Source of the DNA: Pseudomonas lutea
Lineage (GTDB): Bacteria; Pseudomonadota; Gammaproteobacteria; Pseudomonadales; Pseudomonadaceae
Assembly: GCF_000759445.1 (NCBI RefSeq)
Contig: NZ_JRMB01000002.1
Coordinates: forward strand, 1,426,001 to 1,490,000
Direction: 5' to 3'
DNA length: 64,000 bases
The translations under genes were made by a program, and so were the position numbers. The notes beneath the pieces were generated by a model that saw nothing but the letters and a program-made list of their open reading frames with translations, made no database searches and was not told where the DNA came from. This document shows, in pieces, positions 21,306 through 30,777 of the stretch; within the stretch, counting starts at the first letter, position 1; each line of letters opens with the position of its first letter.

Positions 21306-22139
21306 TCAAACCGCGACGGGCGCCTTGATACTTGGATCAGCGTCGTAGCCTACGATTTCGAAATCTTCGAAACGGTAATCGTAGATGCTGTCCGGGCGAC
21401 GCTTGATGTTCAACTGCGGGAGCTGTCTTGGGGTACGCGTTAGCTGCGTGGCGATCTGTTCTTCGTGATTGGAGTACGCGTGGGTGTCACCCAGGCTGAC
21501 GATGATCTCGTGGGGGATCAGATCGCACTGCTGCGCCAGCATGTGGGTCAGCAACGCCAGTGCGGCGATGTTGTACGGCAAGCCGAGGAACACGTCAGAG
21601 CTGCGAATGTACAGCTGCATGGACAGCTTGCCGTCCGCGACAAATGCCTGATACAGCAGATGGCACACCGCGAGGGCCTGGCGCCCGGCCTTGACGTTTT
21701 CCTGAGGGGACAGCTTCTCGTCCGGCAGGTATTCGGTATTCCAGCCATGGAACAGGATACGGCGACTGTTGGGGTTGTTCTTCAGGCAATCGACCATGTA
21801 GTCGATCTGGTTGATCTTGCCGCCATCCTTGGTGGGCCAGCCTGTCCATTGGGCGCCATATACCGGGCCCAGGTCGCCGTCTTCGGTGGCCCACTCGTCC
21901 CAGATGGTCACCCCGTTTTCGTTGAGCCATTTGGTATTGGTGTTGCCGCTGAGCATCCAGATCAGCTCGTTGGCGATGCTCTTGAAGTGCAGCTTTTTGG
22001 TAGTCAGCAGCGGGAAGCCGTTGGCCAGGTTATGGCGGATCTGACGACCAAACACCGCCGTGGTACCGGTGCCGGTACGGTCGCCCTTGCGGGTGCCGTT
22101 GTCGATCACGTCCTGTAACAGCTCAAGGTATTGCTTCAT
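21306..22139 (-). CDS. thyA: Thymidylate synthase
   Basis: A 277-residue enzyme converting dUMP to dTMP with methylene-tetrahydrofolate. Conserved: DRTGTGT, the nucleophile Cys159 in [31 protein letters not shown] and the C-terminal IKAPVAV. The residues around the active cysteine differ from the common LPPCH / APCHAFFQ form, and the protein is about a dozen residues longer than the E. coli enzyme. ATG 22139 is preferred over two codons earlier. It lies 66 bases downstream of lgt, the usual lgt-thyA pair. Confidence 0.95.
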   Translation of the reverse strand: MKQYLELLQDVIDNGTRKGDRTGTGTTAVFGRQIRHNLANGFPLLTTKKLHFKSIANELIWMLSGNTNTKWLNENGVTIWDEWATEDGDLGPVYGAQWTGWPTKDGGKINQIDYMVDCLKNNPNSRRILFHGWNTEYLPDEKLSPQENVKAGRQALAVCHLLYQAFVADGKLSMQLYIRSSDVFLGLPYNIAALALLTHMLAQQCDLIPHEIIVSLGDTHAYSNHEEQIATQLTRTPRQLPQLNIKRRPDSIYDYRFEDFEIVGYDADPSIKAPVAV

Positions 22140-22205
22140 GACCAAAGGCCCTCTGTTTCGGTGAATCCACCGGACCTCGGGGCCCGGCGTTCAGCATGGG
22201 TGGCG

Positions 22206-23018
22206 TCAAGCTGCAGCGTTGTTGGCAGCGGGTGCGCGGTGATAAGCGAGCCAGATCAGCACCAGACCGCCAATGATCATCGGCAGGCTGAGGATCTGCC
22301 CCATGGTGACCCAGCCCCAGGCGAGATAACCAAGCTGCGCGTCCGGCACGCGAACGAACTCCACCACAAAGCGGAAGATGCCGTAAAACAGCGCGAACAT
22401 GCCGGACACCGCCATGGTCGGACGCGGCTTGCGGGAATAGAAATACAGAATCGCGAACAACGCCACGCCTTCAAGCGCGAACTGATAGAGCTGTGACGGG
22501 TGGCGCGCCAACTGCGCGGGATCGCTGTAAGGCGGGAATACCATGGCCCAGGGCAGATCAGTGGGTTTGCCCCACAACTCGGCATTGATGAAGTTGCCGA
22601 TACGCCCGGCCCCCAGACCAATCGGCACCAGCGGCGCGATAAAGTCCATGAGCTGGAAGAACGACTTGCCGTTGCGTTTGCCGAACCAGTACGTCGCGAT
22701 CATCACGCCAATAAAGCCGCCGTGGAACGCCATCCCGCCCTTCCACACCTCAAAGATGAGCAGCGGATTGGCGATGTAGTTGGGCAGGTCATAAAACAAC
22801 ACGTAACCGAGCCGCCCGCCGACGATAACGCCCATGGCCACCCAAAAGATCATGTCCGAGAGCTTTTCCTTGGTCCAGGTCGGATCAAAGCGATTCAAGC
22901 GACGGGAGGCCAGGTACCAGGCACTGCCGATACCGACCAGATACATCAGGCCGTACCAATGAATTTGCAGCGGACCGATGGCCACGGCTACCGGGTCAAT
23001 CTGCGGGTAAGGCAGCAT
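22206..23018 (-). CDS. lgt: Prolipoprotein diacylglyceryl transferase
   Basis: A 270-residue inner-membrane enzyme that adds diacylglycerol to the lipobox cysteine of prelipoproteins. About seven helices are visible. The Lgt signature [17 protein letters not shown] holds the essential Arg and Asn, and [10 protein letters not shown] is a second conserved block. It is followed by thyA on the same strand, a common arrangement in gammaproteobacteria. Start ATG 23018 gives the typical [17 protein letters not shown]-terminus. Confidence 0.96.
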   Translation of the reverse strand: MLPYPQIDPVAVAIGPLQIHWYGLMYLVGIGSAWYLASRRLNRFDPTWTKEKLSDMIFWVAMGVIVGGRLGYVLFYDLPNYIANPLLIFEVWKGGMAFHGGFIGVMIATYWFGKRNGKSFFQLMDFIAPLVPIGLGAGRIGNFINAELWGKPTDLPWAMVFPPYSDPAQLARHPSQLYQFALEGVALFAILYFYSRKPRPTMAVSGMFALFYGIFRFVVEFVRVPDAQLGYLAWGWVTMGQILSLPMIIGGLVLIWLAYHRAPAANNAAA

Positions 23019-23284
23019 TGCGACTCCTTGAAATAGAAGCGCTCATTGAGCGACGAGGCAGAACTATGCGGCGGCGGTGCAGGTCGTGCCACCCAATAAT
23101 CATGAAATCTGTGCAGCGGCGACCTCGATGGGGACGCTGCATGCCGGTGATGTCACCACAGCTTCTCACCGGGCATCCCAAAAAAGCAGTGCGGCATGTT
23201 ACCGGACCGCGCCGATCCGCTCTAGCGGCGCGCGATGGATGTCGGCCTGCAGGGTGGGTAAAGTGGCGCAAAAAGGAGTCATCC

Positions 23285-24031
23285 ATGTGCCTTATCGTGT
23301 TTGCCTGGCGGCCATCGCAGGCTCAACCTCTTATTCTGGCGGCCAATCGCGACGAGTTTTACGCGCGCCCGACGCTGCCGTTGGCACAGTGGGAAGATGC
23401 GCCAGAGGTGTACGCAGGGCGGGACCTGGAAGCGGGCGGGACTTGGCTGGGCATCAACGCCAACGGACGTTTCGCCGCGCTGACCAATATCCGCGAGCCA
23501 GGCAAGCCGCCTGGTCGGCGCTCACGGGGGGAACTGGTTGCTCGTTTTTTAACCAGTGATGTGTCTGTCGAGGCGTATTTGCAGGATGTCGCGGGGCGAT
23601 CAGCGGAGTACAGCGGATTCAATCTGATCGTGGGGGATCATGAGCAACTGCATTTCCTTCACTCAGGCGACCCCGAACCTCGCCGCCTGGCGCCGGGGCT
23701 GTACGGCGTTTCCAACGCAGGGCTGGATACGCCATGGCCGAAGTTGGTCAAGGCCAAAGCGGCGCTGTCCGCGCAGTTGCAGGATCCACGGCCGGAAAGG
23801 TTATTCGACCTGCTTGCAGACGGCACTCCAGCGCCAGAAGCCGAACTGCCCAGCACGGGTGTGGGTATTGCAACGGAGAAGTTGTTGTCGAGCGTATTTA
23901 TCGCCAGCCCCAATTACGGCACACGGGCAAGTACGGTATTGGTGGCAAATGCCGACGGCAGCCGACGCCTGATCGAGCGCAGCTTCGGGCCGTGTGGCGG
24001 GAGGCTGGGCGAGGTGGATCTGGAGATTTAA
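23285..24031 (+). CDS. NRDE (TANGO2) family protein
   Basis: A 248-residue protein that starts MCLIVFAW and carries the eponymous NRDE in LILAANRDEFYARPT, followed by GGTWLGIN and RSRGELV. The second-residue cysteine suggests an Ntn-hydrolase-like fold once Met1 is removed. Bacterial members have no settled function. The eukaryotic TANGO2 relatives are linked to heme or lipid handling. It stands alone between lgt (divergent) and ptsP (convergent). ATG 23285 has GGAG ten bases upstream. Confidence 0.85.
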   Translation: MCLIVFAWRPSQAQPLILAANRDEFYARPTLPLAQWEDAPEVYAGRDLEAGGTWLGINANGRFAALTNIREPGKPPGRRSRGELVARFLTSDVSVEAYLQDVAGRSAEYSGFNLIVGDHEQLHFLHSGDPEPRRLAPGLYGVSNAGLDTPWPKLVKAKAALSAQLQDPRPERLFDLLADGTPAPEAELPSTGVGIATEKLLSSVFIASPNYGTRASTVLVANADGSRRLIERSFGPCGGRLGEVDLEI

Positions 24032-24053
24032 CCGATACTGTAAAAGTACTCAC

Positions 24054-24141
24054 TGTAGGAGCCGGCTTGCTGGCGAACCGGGTGTGTCAGGCACTGTAAA
24101 GGCGGCTGATTCACCGCGTTCGCCAGCAAGCCGGCTCCTAC
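24054..24141. repeat. REPIN between convergent NRDE gene and ptsP
   Basis: TGTAGGAGCCGGCTTGCTGG / GCCAGCAAGCCGGCTCCTAC, nearly perfect. It sits where a shared terminator would be expected, and no other terminator was seen there. Confidence 0.9.
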
Positions 24142-24161
24142 GGATAGCAGCCAACCAACCC

Positions 24162-26441
24162 TCAATGCCCTTTTACGGACCCCGGGTTGATCATCCGCGA
24201 CAGCCCCAGGTTCCTCAGCGCCAGTTGCAACGAACTGCTGATGACTTGCGGGTTGTCGTTTTTCATCAACTGGGCCAAGAGATCCTTGGCCATGCTCAGG
24301 TTGATCTGACGCAGCATCCATTTCACTTTCGGCAAATTGGTGGCGTTCATTGACAGACTGTCGAAGCCCATCGCCATCAGGAGCACGGCTGCCGCTGGAT
24401 CACCGGCCATTTCACCGCAGATGCTCACTGGCTTGCCTTCGGCGTGGGCGTCGCGCACCACGCTCTGCAACGCCTGCAGCACCGCTGGATGCAGGTAATC
24501 GTACAGATCGGCCACCCGCGGGTTGTTTCGGTCGACCGCCAGCAGATACTGAGTCAGGTCATTGGAACCGACCGACAGGAAATCCACCTGACGCGCCAGC
24601 TCACGGGTCTGGTAGACCGCTGCGGGCACTTCGATCATCACCCCAACCGGCGGCATCGGCACATCGGTGCCTTCGTCGCGCACTTCGCCCCACGCACGGT
24701 GGATAAGGTGCAGCGCCTCTTCGGTTTCATGGGTACCGGAAATCATCGGCAGCAGAATGCGCAGGTTGTTGAGGCCTTCGCTGGCCTTGAGCATTGCGCG
24801 AGTCTGCACCAGGAAGATTTCCGGGTGATCCAGCGTCACGCGGATGCCGCGCCAGCCCAAGAACGGGTTTTCTTCCTTGATCGGAAAGTACGACAGCGAT
24901 TTGTCGCCACCGATGTCCAGGGTTCGCATTGTCACGGGCAGCGGGTGGAAGGCCGCCAGTTGCTCGCGATAGATCGCCAGCTGTTCTTTTTCACTGGGAA
25001 AGCGCTGTTGGATCATGAAGGGCACTTCGGTGCGATACAGCCCGACCCCTTCCGCGCCGCGCTGCTGCGCACGTGCCACGTCAGCCAGCAGGCCGGTGTT
25101 GACCCACAACGGCATGCGATGACCGTCAAGTGTCACGCACGGTAACTCGCGCAGCGCATCAAGGCCTTGAGAGAGCTGCCGCTCTTCTTCAACGACGACC
25201 GAATACTGCTTTTTGAGAATCTCGGAGGGGTTGGTGAAGACCTCACCGTGGTAGCCATCGACGATCAGCTCGATGCCGTCGACTTTAGAATACGGCAGAT
25301 CCACCACACCCATGACGGTGGGGATGCCCATGGCACGGGCAAGAATGGCAACGTGGGAGTTGCCCGAGCCGAGTACCGAGATCAGACCCACCAGCTTGCC
25401 TTCCGGCACTTCGCCGAGCATGGCAGGCGACAGCTCTTCGCTGACCAAAATGGTGTTGTCGGGGTAAACCAGGGTTTGCTGCCGCGCTTCCTGAAGATAG
25501 GCGAGCAGGCGGCGACCGAGGTCTTTCACGTCCGATGCACGTTCACGCAGGTAGGCGTCGTCCATCAGCTCGAAGCGTTTGACGTGTTCGTTGACTACAG
25601 ATCGCAAGGCGCCCTGTGCCCACTGGCCAGTCTTGATGACATTGGTCACTTCGCTGCCGAGCGAGGCATCGTCGAGCATCATCAGGTACACATCGAACAG
25701 CGCTCGCTCTTCCGGGCGCAACTGTGTGGCCAACTTTGCCGAAAGGGTACGCATATCATTGCGAACGCCTTCCAGCGCGGTCTGGAATAGCTTTAGCTCG
25801 GCGGTAATATCGGTGACGGTCTTGTCCGGCACCACTTCAAGGTCAGCAGGCGGCAGCATGACCAGTGCGGTACCGACCGCAGCACCCGGCGAGCCCGGGA
25901 CGCCGACAAATCGGGCTTCCTGAATCCCCTTGCCCTGCCGACCCAGCCCGCGAATCGACCCGGTGGCCTCCGCGTGGGCAATAACGCCGGCGAGCTGCGC
26001 GCTCATCGTGACCAGAAAGGCTTCTTCGCCCTCGTCGAACTGACGCCGCTCCTTCTGCTGGATGACCAGCACCCCGACAACCCGCCGGTGGTGGATAATC
26101 GGCGCGCCCAGGAAGGAGGCGTAGCGCTCTTCGCCGGTCTCCGCAAAATAGCGATAACGGGGGTGATCGGCGGCATTTTCGAGGTTAAGCGGTTCTTCGC
26201 GCGTACCGACCAGACCCACAAGGCCCTCGTTCGGGGCCATGCTCACCTTGCCGATCGAGCGCTTGTTCAGGCCTTCGGTGGCCATCAGCACAAAGCGGTT
26301 CAATTCGGGGTCGAGCAGGTAGACCGAGCAGACCTGGCTGCTCATCGCCTCTTTGACGCGTAACACAATAATGCCCAACGCCGCCTTTAGATCCTTGGCG
26401 GAGTTAACTTCCTGGACGATCTTGCGCAGCGTATTGAGCAT
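24162..26441 (-). CDS. ptsP: PEP-protein phosphotransferase PtsP (EI-Ntr)
   Basis: A 759-residue cytosolic enzyme. An N-terminal GAF domain (about residues 1-160) is followed by the enzyme I fold: a phosphohistidine domain with GSGNSHVAILARAMG and a PEP-binding barrel with TLDIGGDK, MIEVPAA, SVGSNDLTQYLLAVDRNN and SICGEMAGDP. It passes phosphate from PEP to NPr and then PtsN in the nitrogen PTS, a regulatory chain affecting potassium, carbon and stress control. It begins 21 bases after rppH on the same strand, a conserved pair in Pseudomonas. Confidence 0.95.
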   Translation of the reverse strand: MLNTLRKIVQEVNSAKDLKAALGIIVLRVKEAMSSQVCSVYLLDPELNRFVLMATEGLNKRSIGKVSMAPNEGLVGLVGTREEPLNLENAADHPRYRYFAETGEERYASFLGAPIIHHRRVVGVLVIQQKERRQFDEGEEAFLVTMSAQLAGVIAHAEATGSIRGLGRQGKGIQEARFVGVPGSPGAAVGTALVMLPPADLEVVPDKTVTDITAELKLFQTALEGVRNDMRTLSAKLATQLRPEERALFDVYLMMLDDASLGSEVTNVIKTGQWAQGALRSVVNEHVKRFELMDDAYLRERASDVKDLGRRLLAYLQEARQQTLVYPDNTILVSEELSPAMLGEVPEGKLVGLISVLGSGNSHVAILARAMGIPTVMGVVDLPYSKVDGIELIVDGYHGEVFTNPSEILKKQYSVVVEEERQLSQGLDALRELPCVTLDGHRMPLWVNTGLLADVARAQQRGAEGVGLYRTEVPFMIQQRFPSEKEQLAIYREQLAAFHPLPVTMRTLDIGGDKSLSYFPIKEENPFLGWRGIRVTLDHPEIFLVQTRAMLKASEGLNNLRILLPMISGTHETEEALHLIHRAWGEVRDEGTDVPMPPVGVMIEVPAAVYQTRELARQVDFLSVGSNDLTQYLLAVDRNNPRVADLYDYLHPAVLQALQSVVRDAHAEGKPVSICGEMAGDPAAAVLLMAMGFDSLSMNATNLPKVKWMLRQINLSMAKDLLAQLMKNDNPQVISSSLQLALRNLGLSRMINPGSVKGH

Positions 26442-26462
26442 GGCTCGGGGTCGAACTCCGTG

Positions 26463-26942
26463 TCAGTCGCGCGCCAACAGGCGCGGGGCAAGCTCTTTGA
26501 GTGCGCGGCGATATACCTCGCGCTTGAATGTCACCACCTGGCCCAACGGATACCAATAACTGACCCAACGCCAGCCATCGAACTCCGGTTTGCCGGTCAA
26601 ATCCATCCGCACCCGCTGCTCGTCGGAGATCAGGCGCAGGAGAAACCATTTTTGCTTCTGGCCGATGCACAGCGGCTGACTGTGGGTACGGACCAGTCGT
26701 TGCGGCAGACGATAGCGCAACCAACCACGGGTGCAGGCAAGAATTTCAACATCATGCCGTTCCAGCCCGACTTCTTCATTCAATTCACGGTAAAGCGCGT
26801 CTTCCGGCGTCTCCTGAGGGTTGATACCCCCCTGCGGAAACTGCCAGGCGTCTTGATTGATGCGCCGAGCCCACAAGACCTGGCCAACATCATTTGTCAG
26901 AATTATCCCGACATTAGGGCGAAAACCATCGGGGTCGATCAC
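26463..26942 (-). CDS. rppH: RNA pyrophosphohydrolase (Nudix)
   Basis: A 159-residue Nudix enzyme that removes pyrophosphate from the 5' end of mRNA and so starts decay. The Nudix box [23 protein letters not shown] is complete. The start is taken as GTG at 26942 (giving [15 protein letters not shown]), because this matches the usual N-terminus of the family. An in-frame extension of 20 codons upstream has no family support. It is transcribed with ptsP and diverges from the HAD phosphatase gene. Confidence 0.93.
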   Translation of the reverse strand: MIDPDGFRPNVGIILTNDVGQVLWARRINQDAWQFPQGGINPQETPEDALYRELNEEVGLERHDVEILACTRGWLRYRLPQRLVRTHSQPLCIGQKQKWFLLRLISDEQRVRMDLTGKPEFDGWRWVSYWYPLGQVVTFKREVYRRALKELAPRLLARD

Positions 26943-27108
26943 GGCCACAACCTCGCAAACGCATGTCGTCGCATTGTTCCACAAAGATCGTGAAGGCAGC
27001 AACGAGGCTGCGACAGCTTATCGTGGCAAGCGCATTAATAGATGCGATCTCTTGGGCAAACCTCGTATTCTTGTGCTCTTTTTTCTGATATTTCAGCGAG
27101 TAAAGCTC

Positions 27109-27765
27109 ATGCGTCTGGCCCTGTTCGACCTCGACAACACCCTTCTCGGCGGCGACAGCGACCACGCCTGGGGCGATTACCTGTGTGAACGCGGCATTCT
27201 GGATGGCGCGGCCTACAAGGCACGCAACGATGCCTTTTATCAGGATTATCTGGCCGGCACGCTGAACCTGACCGACTACCTGAATTTCAGTCTGGAGATT
27301 CTGGGCCGTACTGATATGGCGCAGCTTGACCAGTGGCATCAGGCATTCATGCGTGACTGCATCGAGCCATTGATCCTGCCCAAGGCCATGGCGCTCATCG
27401 CCAAACACCGCGATGCCGGCGACAAGCTGGTAGTGATTACGGCCACCAACCGCTTTGTGACCGCGCCTATCGTTGCACGGTTGGGAATCGACACGCTGCT
27501 GGCAACCGAGTGCGAGGTGGTCGATGGCCGCTACACCGGTCGGACCACCGACGTGCCGTGCTTCCGCGAGGGCAAAGTGACACGTCTGAACCGCTGGATC
27601 GAAGAGAACCGCTTCAACCTGAACGACAGTTGGTTCTACAGTGATTCGATGAATGATTTGCCACTGCTGGAGCAAGTGGCTAATCCGGTCGCGGTTGATC
27701 CTGATGAAAAGCTGCGCGCCGAGGCCACCCGCCGCGGCTGGCCGGTGATTTCACTGCGGGATTGA
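27109..27765 (+). CDS. HAD-superfamily phosphatase (SerB/HisN-like)
   Basis: A 218-residue HAD subfamily IB enzyme. Motif I FDLDNTLL (Asp7, Asp9), motif II VITATN and motif [16 protein letters not shown] are all present. At the matching locus of P. aeruginosa (PA0335, beside rppH-ptsP) the homologue has, as I recall, been reported as histidinol-phosphate phosphatase. I infer the same possible role here, with phosphoserine phosphatase as the main alternative. ATG 27109 is chosen because the longer upstream frame overlaps rppH. Confidence 0.8.
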   Translation: MRLALFDLDNTLLGGDSDHAWGDYLCERGILDGAAYKARNDAFYQDYLAGTLNLTDYLNFSLEILGRTDMAQLDQWHQAFMRDCIEPLILPKAMALIAKHRDAGDKLVVITATNRFVTAPIVARLGIDTLLATECEVVDGRYTGRTTDVPCFREGKVTRLNRWIEENRFNLNDSWFYSDSMNDLPLLEQVANPVAVDPDEKLRAEATRRGWPVISLRD

Positions 27766-27770
27766 AGAGC

Positions 27771-27834
27771 TTCGCGGGTAAGCGCGCTCCTGCAAGAGAC
27801 CGCAGCGGGACGCAGGAGCGCGCTTACCCGCGAA
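27771..27834. repeat. Inside-out REP pair between convergent genes
   Basis: TTCGCGGGTAAGCGCGCTCCTGC is followed by the exact complement CAGGAGCGCGCTTACCCGCGAA, with the arms in opposite order to the other REPINs. It lies in the 105-base gap between the convergent HAD and DUF2269-like genes and could serve as a bidirectional transcript end. Confidence 0.85.
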
Positions 27835-27870
27835 ACATCTACTTGACGCGGAGTTAAGGGGCGAGGCGCC

Positions 27871-28299
27871 CTACACCGGCTTGGCGCCCATCAGTCCGGC
27901 AATCGTAACGAAACAGACGACGCTGAACACCGCCAGGGCCAGCGTAAACCGGGTGTTGCCGACAATGGCGGGTCGCCGCAGGCGATTGACCCGCACGGCC
28001 AGCCACGCCCAGCTCAATGCGCCGAATAGATACAACACGCTCGCCGCCAGCAGCCAGGTTTGCCCCAATGGCCAGCCTGCGAAGTGGACCAGCCACCAAC
28101 CGCTGATTGGCAGGCTCAGCAAACACAAACCCATTAAAAGCCAGACAAACACCCAAGGCCGCTGCATGGCTCGGTTCTGCACCGTCGCATCGCCCGCACG
28201 ACGCCCGCGCACGATCCACACCGTCAATGCCAGCGCGCAGATGAACAGCAGCACCGTACTGACGACGTGCAGGATTTTCAGTGCAGCAAAGTGTTCCAT
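27871..28299 (-). CDS. DUF2269-like inner-membrane protein
   Basis: A 142-residue membrane protein with four helices that starts MEHFAALKILHVVSTVLL. A histidine near the start of helix 1 (LHVVS) and WWLVHFAGW further on are typical of the DUF2269 group, which may bind heme. No function is established. Start ATG 28299 is preferred over an in-frame upstream start because the first helix then begins at once. It faces the HAD gene convergently. Confidence 0.8.
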   Translation of the reverse strand: MEHFAALKILHVVSTVLLFICALALTVWIVRGRRAGDATVQNRAMQRPWVFVWLLMGLCLLSLPISGWWLVHFAGWPLGQTWLLAASVLYLFGALSWAWLAVRVNRLRRPAIVGNTRFTLALAVFSVVCFVTIAGLMGAKPV

Positions 28300-28388
28300 T
28301 GTGTTCGTATCCCTGTATCTAGCGGTGTTTGAAGCGTAGCAACACATCGTCGGTTGCGGCCGTGTGTACCGGTTGAAGGGAATGCAAC

Positions 28389-28482
28389 CGTAGCCGGCGT
28401 GCCGGCGAATGCCCGGAGCCCAACAACCTCAACGGTGAATTGTGAATGGTGAATCGCATTCGCCAGCAAGCCGGCTCCTACG
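28389..28482. repeat. REP pair, left arm decayed
   Basis: CGTAGCCGGCGTGCCGGCGAATG faces the intact arm CATTCGCCAGCAAGCCGGCTCCTACGG. Confidence 0.75.
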
Positions 28483-28615
28483 GACGTCATTTCCCACCGA
28501 TACGTCATTCGCCGCAGATCCCGTTTACGCGCGCGTACCCCGTCGATACGTCATCCGCCGGAGATCCCGTGTACACGCGTGCGCCCCGTCGATACGTCGT
28601 TCGCTGCAGACCCCG

Positions 28616-28702
28616 TGTAGGAGCGCGCTTGCCCGCGATGCGGTGTGTCAGACAACGATGATGCCGCTGGAAGAATGCATTCGCCAGCAAGCCGGCCCCT
28701 AC
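28616..28702. repeat. Hybrid REP pair within 46-bp array
   Basis: The left arm is of the GCGCGCTTGCCCGCG class and the right arm of the GCCAGCAAGCCGGCCCC class. Confidence 0.85.
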
Positions 28703-28746
28703 GGATCGCGTTCCCCCTGCCAATATGTCATTCGCCGCAGATTCCC

Positions 28747-28832
28747 TGTAGGAGCGCGCTTGCCCGCGATGCGATGTGTCAGGCAAAGATGATGGCGCTG
28801 CAAGATTGCGTTCGCCAGCAAGCCGGCTCCTA
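28747..28832. repeat. Hybrid REP pair within 46-bp array
   Basis: Same architecture as the pair at 28616, including a shared GATGCGRTGTGTCAG linker, which points to tandem duplication. Confidence 0.85.
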
Positions 28833-28920
28833 CGGACGTCATTCCCCACCGATATGGCATTCGCCGCAGATCCCCTGTACGCATGCGTACCCGTCGATAC
28901 GTCATTCGCCGCAGATCCCG

Positions 28921-28946
28921 TGTAGGAGCGCGCTTGCCCGCGAAGG
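28921..28946. repeat. Single REP arm next to ilvA
   Basis: TGTAGGAGCGCGCTTGCCCGCGAAGG has no partner arm. It ends about 50 bases from the ilvA stop. Confidence 0.8.
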
Positions 28947-28996
28947 CGTTGGGTCAGGCGATGTTAAGGGTGCGGGCAGATTATGTTCGTCGGCCA

Positions 28997-30511
28997 TCAC
29001 CCCAAAAACAGCTTGTACGCAGGGTTCCTGGTTTCGTCCCAGTACGGATAGCCAATCTCGGCCAGCGCCTGCGGCACCAGATGCCGTTCGTCCTCCGGCA
29101 CCACCAGGCCCGCGACCACTCGTCCATCCGCCGAGCCATGGTTGCGGTAGTGGAACATCGAGATATTCCACCGACCGCCCAGCTTGTTGAGAAAGTTGAA
29201 CAGCGCGCCCGGCCGCTCGGGGAATTCAAAACGCATCACCACCTCGTCGTTAACCCGCTCCGAATGGCCACCCACCATGTGGCGTAAATGCAGCTTGGCC
29301 AGTTCGTTGTCGGTGAGGTCGAGCACCGGGAAGCCCTGCTCGGTGAGGCTTGCGATCAAGGCCTTGCGCGGGTCGGTGTCGGGGTGGGTCTGCACGCCGA
29401 CAAAGATGTGCGCTTCGCGATCGGTGTGGTAGCGGTAGTTGAATTCGGTGATCTGCCGCTTTCCGATGGCCTCGCAGAACGCCTTGAAGCTGCCCGGCTG
29501 TTCCGGAATGGTCACGGCAATGATGGCTTCGCGGCCTTCGCCCAGCTCGGCGCGCTCTGCCACATGACGCAAACGGTCGAAATTGACGTTGGCGCCGGAG
29601 TCGATGGCGACAAACGTCTGCCCGGTGACTTCGTATTGCTCGGTGTACTTCTTGATCCCGGCCACGCCCAGGGCGCCGGAGGGTTCGGTGATTGAACGGG
29701 TATCGTCGTAGATGTCCTTGATCGCCGCGCAAATCTCGTCGGTGCTGACGGTGATCACCTCATCGACGTAGTCCTTGCAGATCTCGAAGGTGTGATGGCC
29801 GATCTGCGCCACGGCCACCCCATCGGCAAACAGCCCGACCTGCTGCAAGACCACCCGCTCGCCGTAAGCCATCGCCTGCTGCAGGCAGTTGGAATCGTCC
29901 GGCTCCACGCCGATCACCTTGATCTCCGGGCGCAGGTATTTCACGTACGCCGCAATGCCGGCGATCAACCCGCCGCCACCCACCGGGACGAATATGGCGT
30001 CCAGCGGGCCCTGATGTTGACGCAGGATCTCCATTGCCACAGTGCCTTGCCCGGCAATGGTGTCGGGGTCGTCATACGGGTGGACGTAAACGTAGCCGTG
30101 TTCCTCGACCAGCTGCAGCGAATGCGCCAGCGCCTCGGGAAATGAGTCGCCGTGCAGTACGACCTTTCCGCCGCGTGAGCGGACGCCTTCGATCTTGATT
30201 TCCGGGGTGGTCTTGGGCATCACGATGGTCGCCGACACGCCCAGGGTCTTCGCCGCCAGCGCCAGGCCCTGCGCGTGGTTGCCAGCCGACGCCGTGACCA
30301 CGCCACGCGCCAGCTCTTCCGGGCTCAATTGGGCGAGCTTGTTGTACGCGCCGCGAATCTTGAACGAGAACACCGGCTGCAAATCTTCGCGCTTGAGCAG
30401 CACCTGATTGCCCAGGCGCTCGGACAGCTGGCGAGCGGCGTGCAGCGGGGTTTCCACGGCGACGTCGTAGACACGGGAGTTGAGGATTTTCTTGACGTAG
30501 TGTTCGAGCAT
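28997..30511 (-). CDS. ilvA: Threonine ammonia-lyase, biosynthetic
   Basis: A 504-residue PLP enzyme that turns threonine into 2-oxobutanoate for isoleucine synthesis. The PLP lysine is Lys51 in FSFKIRGAYNK, and SAGNHAQGLA and the glycine-rich PVGGGGLIAGIA bind the cofactor. Residues from about 330 form two ACT-like domains (ITEFNYRYHT..., NISMFHYRNHG...), the site of isoleucine/valine control in IlvA. Length is that of the long, feedback-regulated form. It is divergent from rpiA, as in other pseudomonads. Confidence 0.95.
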   Translation of the reverse strand: MLEHYVKKILNSRVYDVAVETPLHAARQLSERLGNQVLLKREDLQPVFSFKIRGAYNKLAQLSPEELARGVVTASAGNHAQGLALAAKTLGVSATIVMPKTTPEIKIEGVRSRGGKVVLHGDSFPEALAHSLQLVEEHGYVYVHPYDDPDTIAGQGTVAMEILRQHQGPLDAIFVPVGGGGLIAGIAAYVKYLRPEIKVIGVEPDDSNCLQQAMAYGERVVLQQVGLFADGVAVAQIGHHTFEICKDYVDEVITVSTDEICAAIKDIYDDTRSITEPSGALGVAGIKKYTEQYEVTGQTFVAIDSGANVNFDRLRHVAERAELGEGREAIIAVTIPEQPGSFKAFCEAIGKRQITEFNYRYHTDREAHIFVGVQTHPDTDPRKALIASLTEQGFPVLDLTDNELAKLHLRHMVGGHSERVNDEVVMRFEFPERPGALFNFLNKLGGRWNISMFHYRNHGSADGRVVAGLVVPEDERHLVPQALAEIGYPYWDETRNPAYKLFLG

Positions 30512-30722
30512 CGGGGAAAGATCACTGGCGAAGGGGCAAGGCCCGGAAGTCTACCCCTCGACCTCACGTACGACCACACCAAGACTCAGGCTTTGATGAG
30601 GGCATGTCGTTATACTGCCGCCCCCAAGCGTTATCGTCATTCCACTGTTGCAGCGCGCCAGGAATGGGCTGAAATCGAACGACCCCCTGCGCGGTCGCCG
30701 ATTCGTCGCCCCTGCAACGCCC

Positions 30723-30746
30723 TTTGCGGGCAAGCGCGCTCTTTCA
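30723..30746. repeat. Single decayed REP arm in rpiA leader
   Basis: TTGCGGGCAAGCGCGCTCTTTCAG matches the right arm of the GCGCGCTTGCCCGC class, 32 bases upstream of the rpiA start. Confidence 0.65.
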
Positions 30747-30777
30747 GTTTGTCATTCATAACCGGAGCCCACCTCGC

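Larger units (their letters stand above)
28498..28946. repeat. 46-bp repeat array with embedded REPs
   Basis: A unit of about 46 bases beginning CGATACGTCATTCGCCGCAG occurs at 28498, 28544 and 28590, with partial copies near 28722, 28851 and 28893. Several copies run straight into a REP arm TGTAGGAGCGCGCTTGCCCGCGA. The stretch between 28300 and 28996 holds no gene, only this composite. Confidence 0.9.

Noticed and set aside
24162..27002. Large plus-strand open frames over ptsP and rppH
   Set aside because: They are antisense shadows of the clear minus-strand genes and show no domain.
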